The translations under genes and the position numbers were made by a program. Positions 63,871 through 64,000 of a stretch of 64,000 nt of DNA are shown piece by piece (positions within the stretch are counted from its first letter, which is position 1; each line of letters begins with the position of its first letter). The notes beneath the pieces are model-generated. The model did no database searches. It was not told where the DNA came from and saw only the letters and a list, made by a program, of their open reading frames with translations. Source of the stretch: Chitinophagaceae bacterium (GTDB lineage: Bacteria > Bacteroidota > Bacteroidia > Chitinophagales > Chitinophagaceae); NCBI GenBank assembly GCA_016719015.1, contig JADKAZ010000005.1, positions 62,001 to 126,000 of the forward strand, given 5' to 3'.

Positions 63871-64000
63871 ATGAAAACGATTATTGAACCCTTCCGGATA
63901 AAATCCGTAGAGCCCATTTATTTTACCACTAAAGAAGAACGAAAAGCCATTTTAGAGAAAGCCTTTTATAACCCATTTCGTATACATGCAAAAGATGTAT
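63871..64000 (+). CDS. Tryptophanase / beta-eliminating lyase, N-terminal part (cut by window end)
   Basis: The 43 visible codons start MKTIIEPFRIKSVEPIYFTT and continue KEERKAILEKAFYNPFRIHAKDV in pieces. This opening is typical of tryptophanase and the related tyrosine phenol-lyase, pyridoxal-phosphate enzymes that split tryptophan to indole, pyruvate and ammonia or tyrosine to phenol. The PLP Lys and substrate-selective residues lie beyond the window, so which of the two it is cannot be settled. Confidence 0.75.
   Translation, partial: MKTIIEPFRIKSVEPIYFTTKEERKAILEKAFYNPFRIHAKDV

Noticed and set aside
1..64000. tRNA, rRNA, CRISPR array, prophage or complete insertion sequence
   Set aside because: I looked for tRNA arm motifs, regular spaced repeats, transposase or integrase motifs and found none.

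Overview
The window reads as a stretch of core chromosome from a member of the Bacteroidota, most likely the order Chitinophagales (Chitinophagaceae-like). The pointers are a fused lpxC-fabZ gene, a PorX-type response regulator with a PglZ domain, a protein with a type IX secretion (T9SS) C-terminal sorting domain, a bacterial group of the geranylgeranylglyceryl phosphate synthase family, promoter -7 boxes of the TAnnTTTG kind, and few Shine-Dalgarno sites. The phylum placement is firm; the family is inference. I saw no tRNA, rRNA, CRISPR array, prophage or complete insertion sequence.

Layout. 1-2.7 kb: end of one clpP, a second divergent clpP, clpX, and two very short genes (48 and 41 codons). 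2.9-7.9 kb: B12-dependent ribonucleotide reductase (minus), an 844-bp gene-free divergent region, and a GGGP synthase-like gene. 7.9-12.5 kb (minus): two tandem M28 peptidases and a LytS/LytR-type two-component pair. 12.7-15.4 kb: dxs and a PorT-like outer-membrane barrel. 15.5-20 kb (minus): a 521-codon unknown, OsmC, scpA, mscL, PPK2. 20-26.5 kb: DMT transporter, frr, a WecA/TagO-like transferase, a transketolase N-half without its C-half, a LolC/E-like permease, rbfA and a glycosyltransferase. 26.6-31 kb: an MsbA-like exporter, acyl-CoA dehydrogenase, a metallo-beta-lactamase-fold hydrolase and a 93-codon unknown. 31-40 kb: porX, an HD hydrolase, lpxD, a glycosyltransferase, lpxC-fabZ, gyrB and a 68-codon unknown. 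40-49 kb (minus): an 1811-residue subtilase with T9SS sorting domain, and mfd. 49-60.3 kb: a ferredoxin-NADP reductase-like gene followed by a complex I operon (nuoA,B,C,D,H,I,J,K,L,M,N) and a Pro/Ala-rich small protein. 60.4-64 kb: ppdK, a DUF1569-like gene and the start of a tryptophanase.

How the genes fit together. Several blocks serve the cell envelope: lpxD and lpxC-fabZ make lipid A precursors, the MsbA-like exporter and LolC/E-like permease move lipids or lipoproteins, WecA/TagO starts a lipid-linked glycan, and PorX with the sorted subtilase belongs to the T9SS world. Another set is housekeeping: Clp proteolysis, gyrase, Mfd, RRF, RbfA, ScpA. Complex I and PPDK are central energy metabolism.

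The most notable observations are (a) a -1 frame disruption in a five-C run of nuoB, with the conserved C-terminal tail intact in the next frame; (b) a complex I operon without nuoE, nuoF and nuoG, with a short inverted-repeat sequence where they would usually sit and an FNR-like flavoprotein just upstream; (c) tandem divergent clpP genes; (d) an orphan transketolase half; and (e) a glycosyltransferase inside the lipid A block with no lpxA beside it. I did not find a clearly new multi-gene system; the complex I locus is the best candidate for something unusual.
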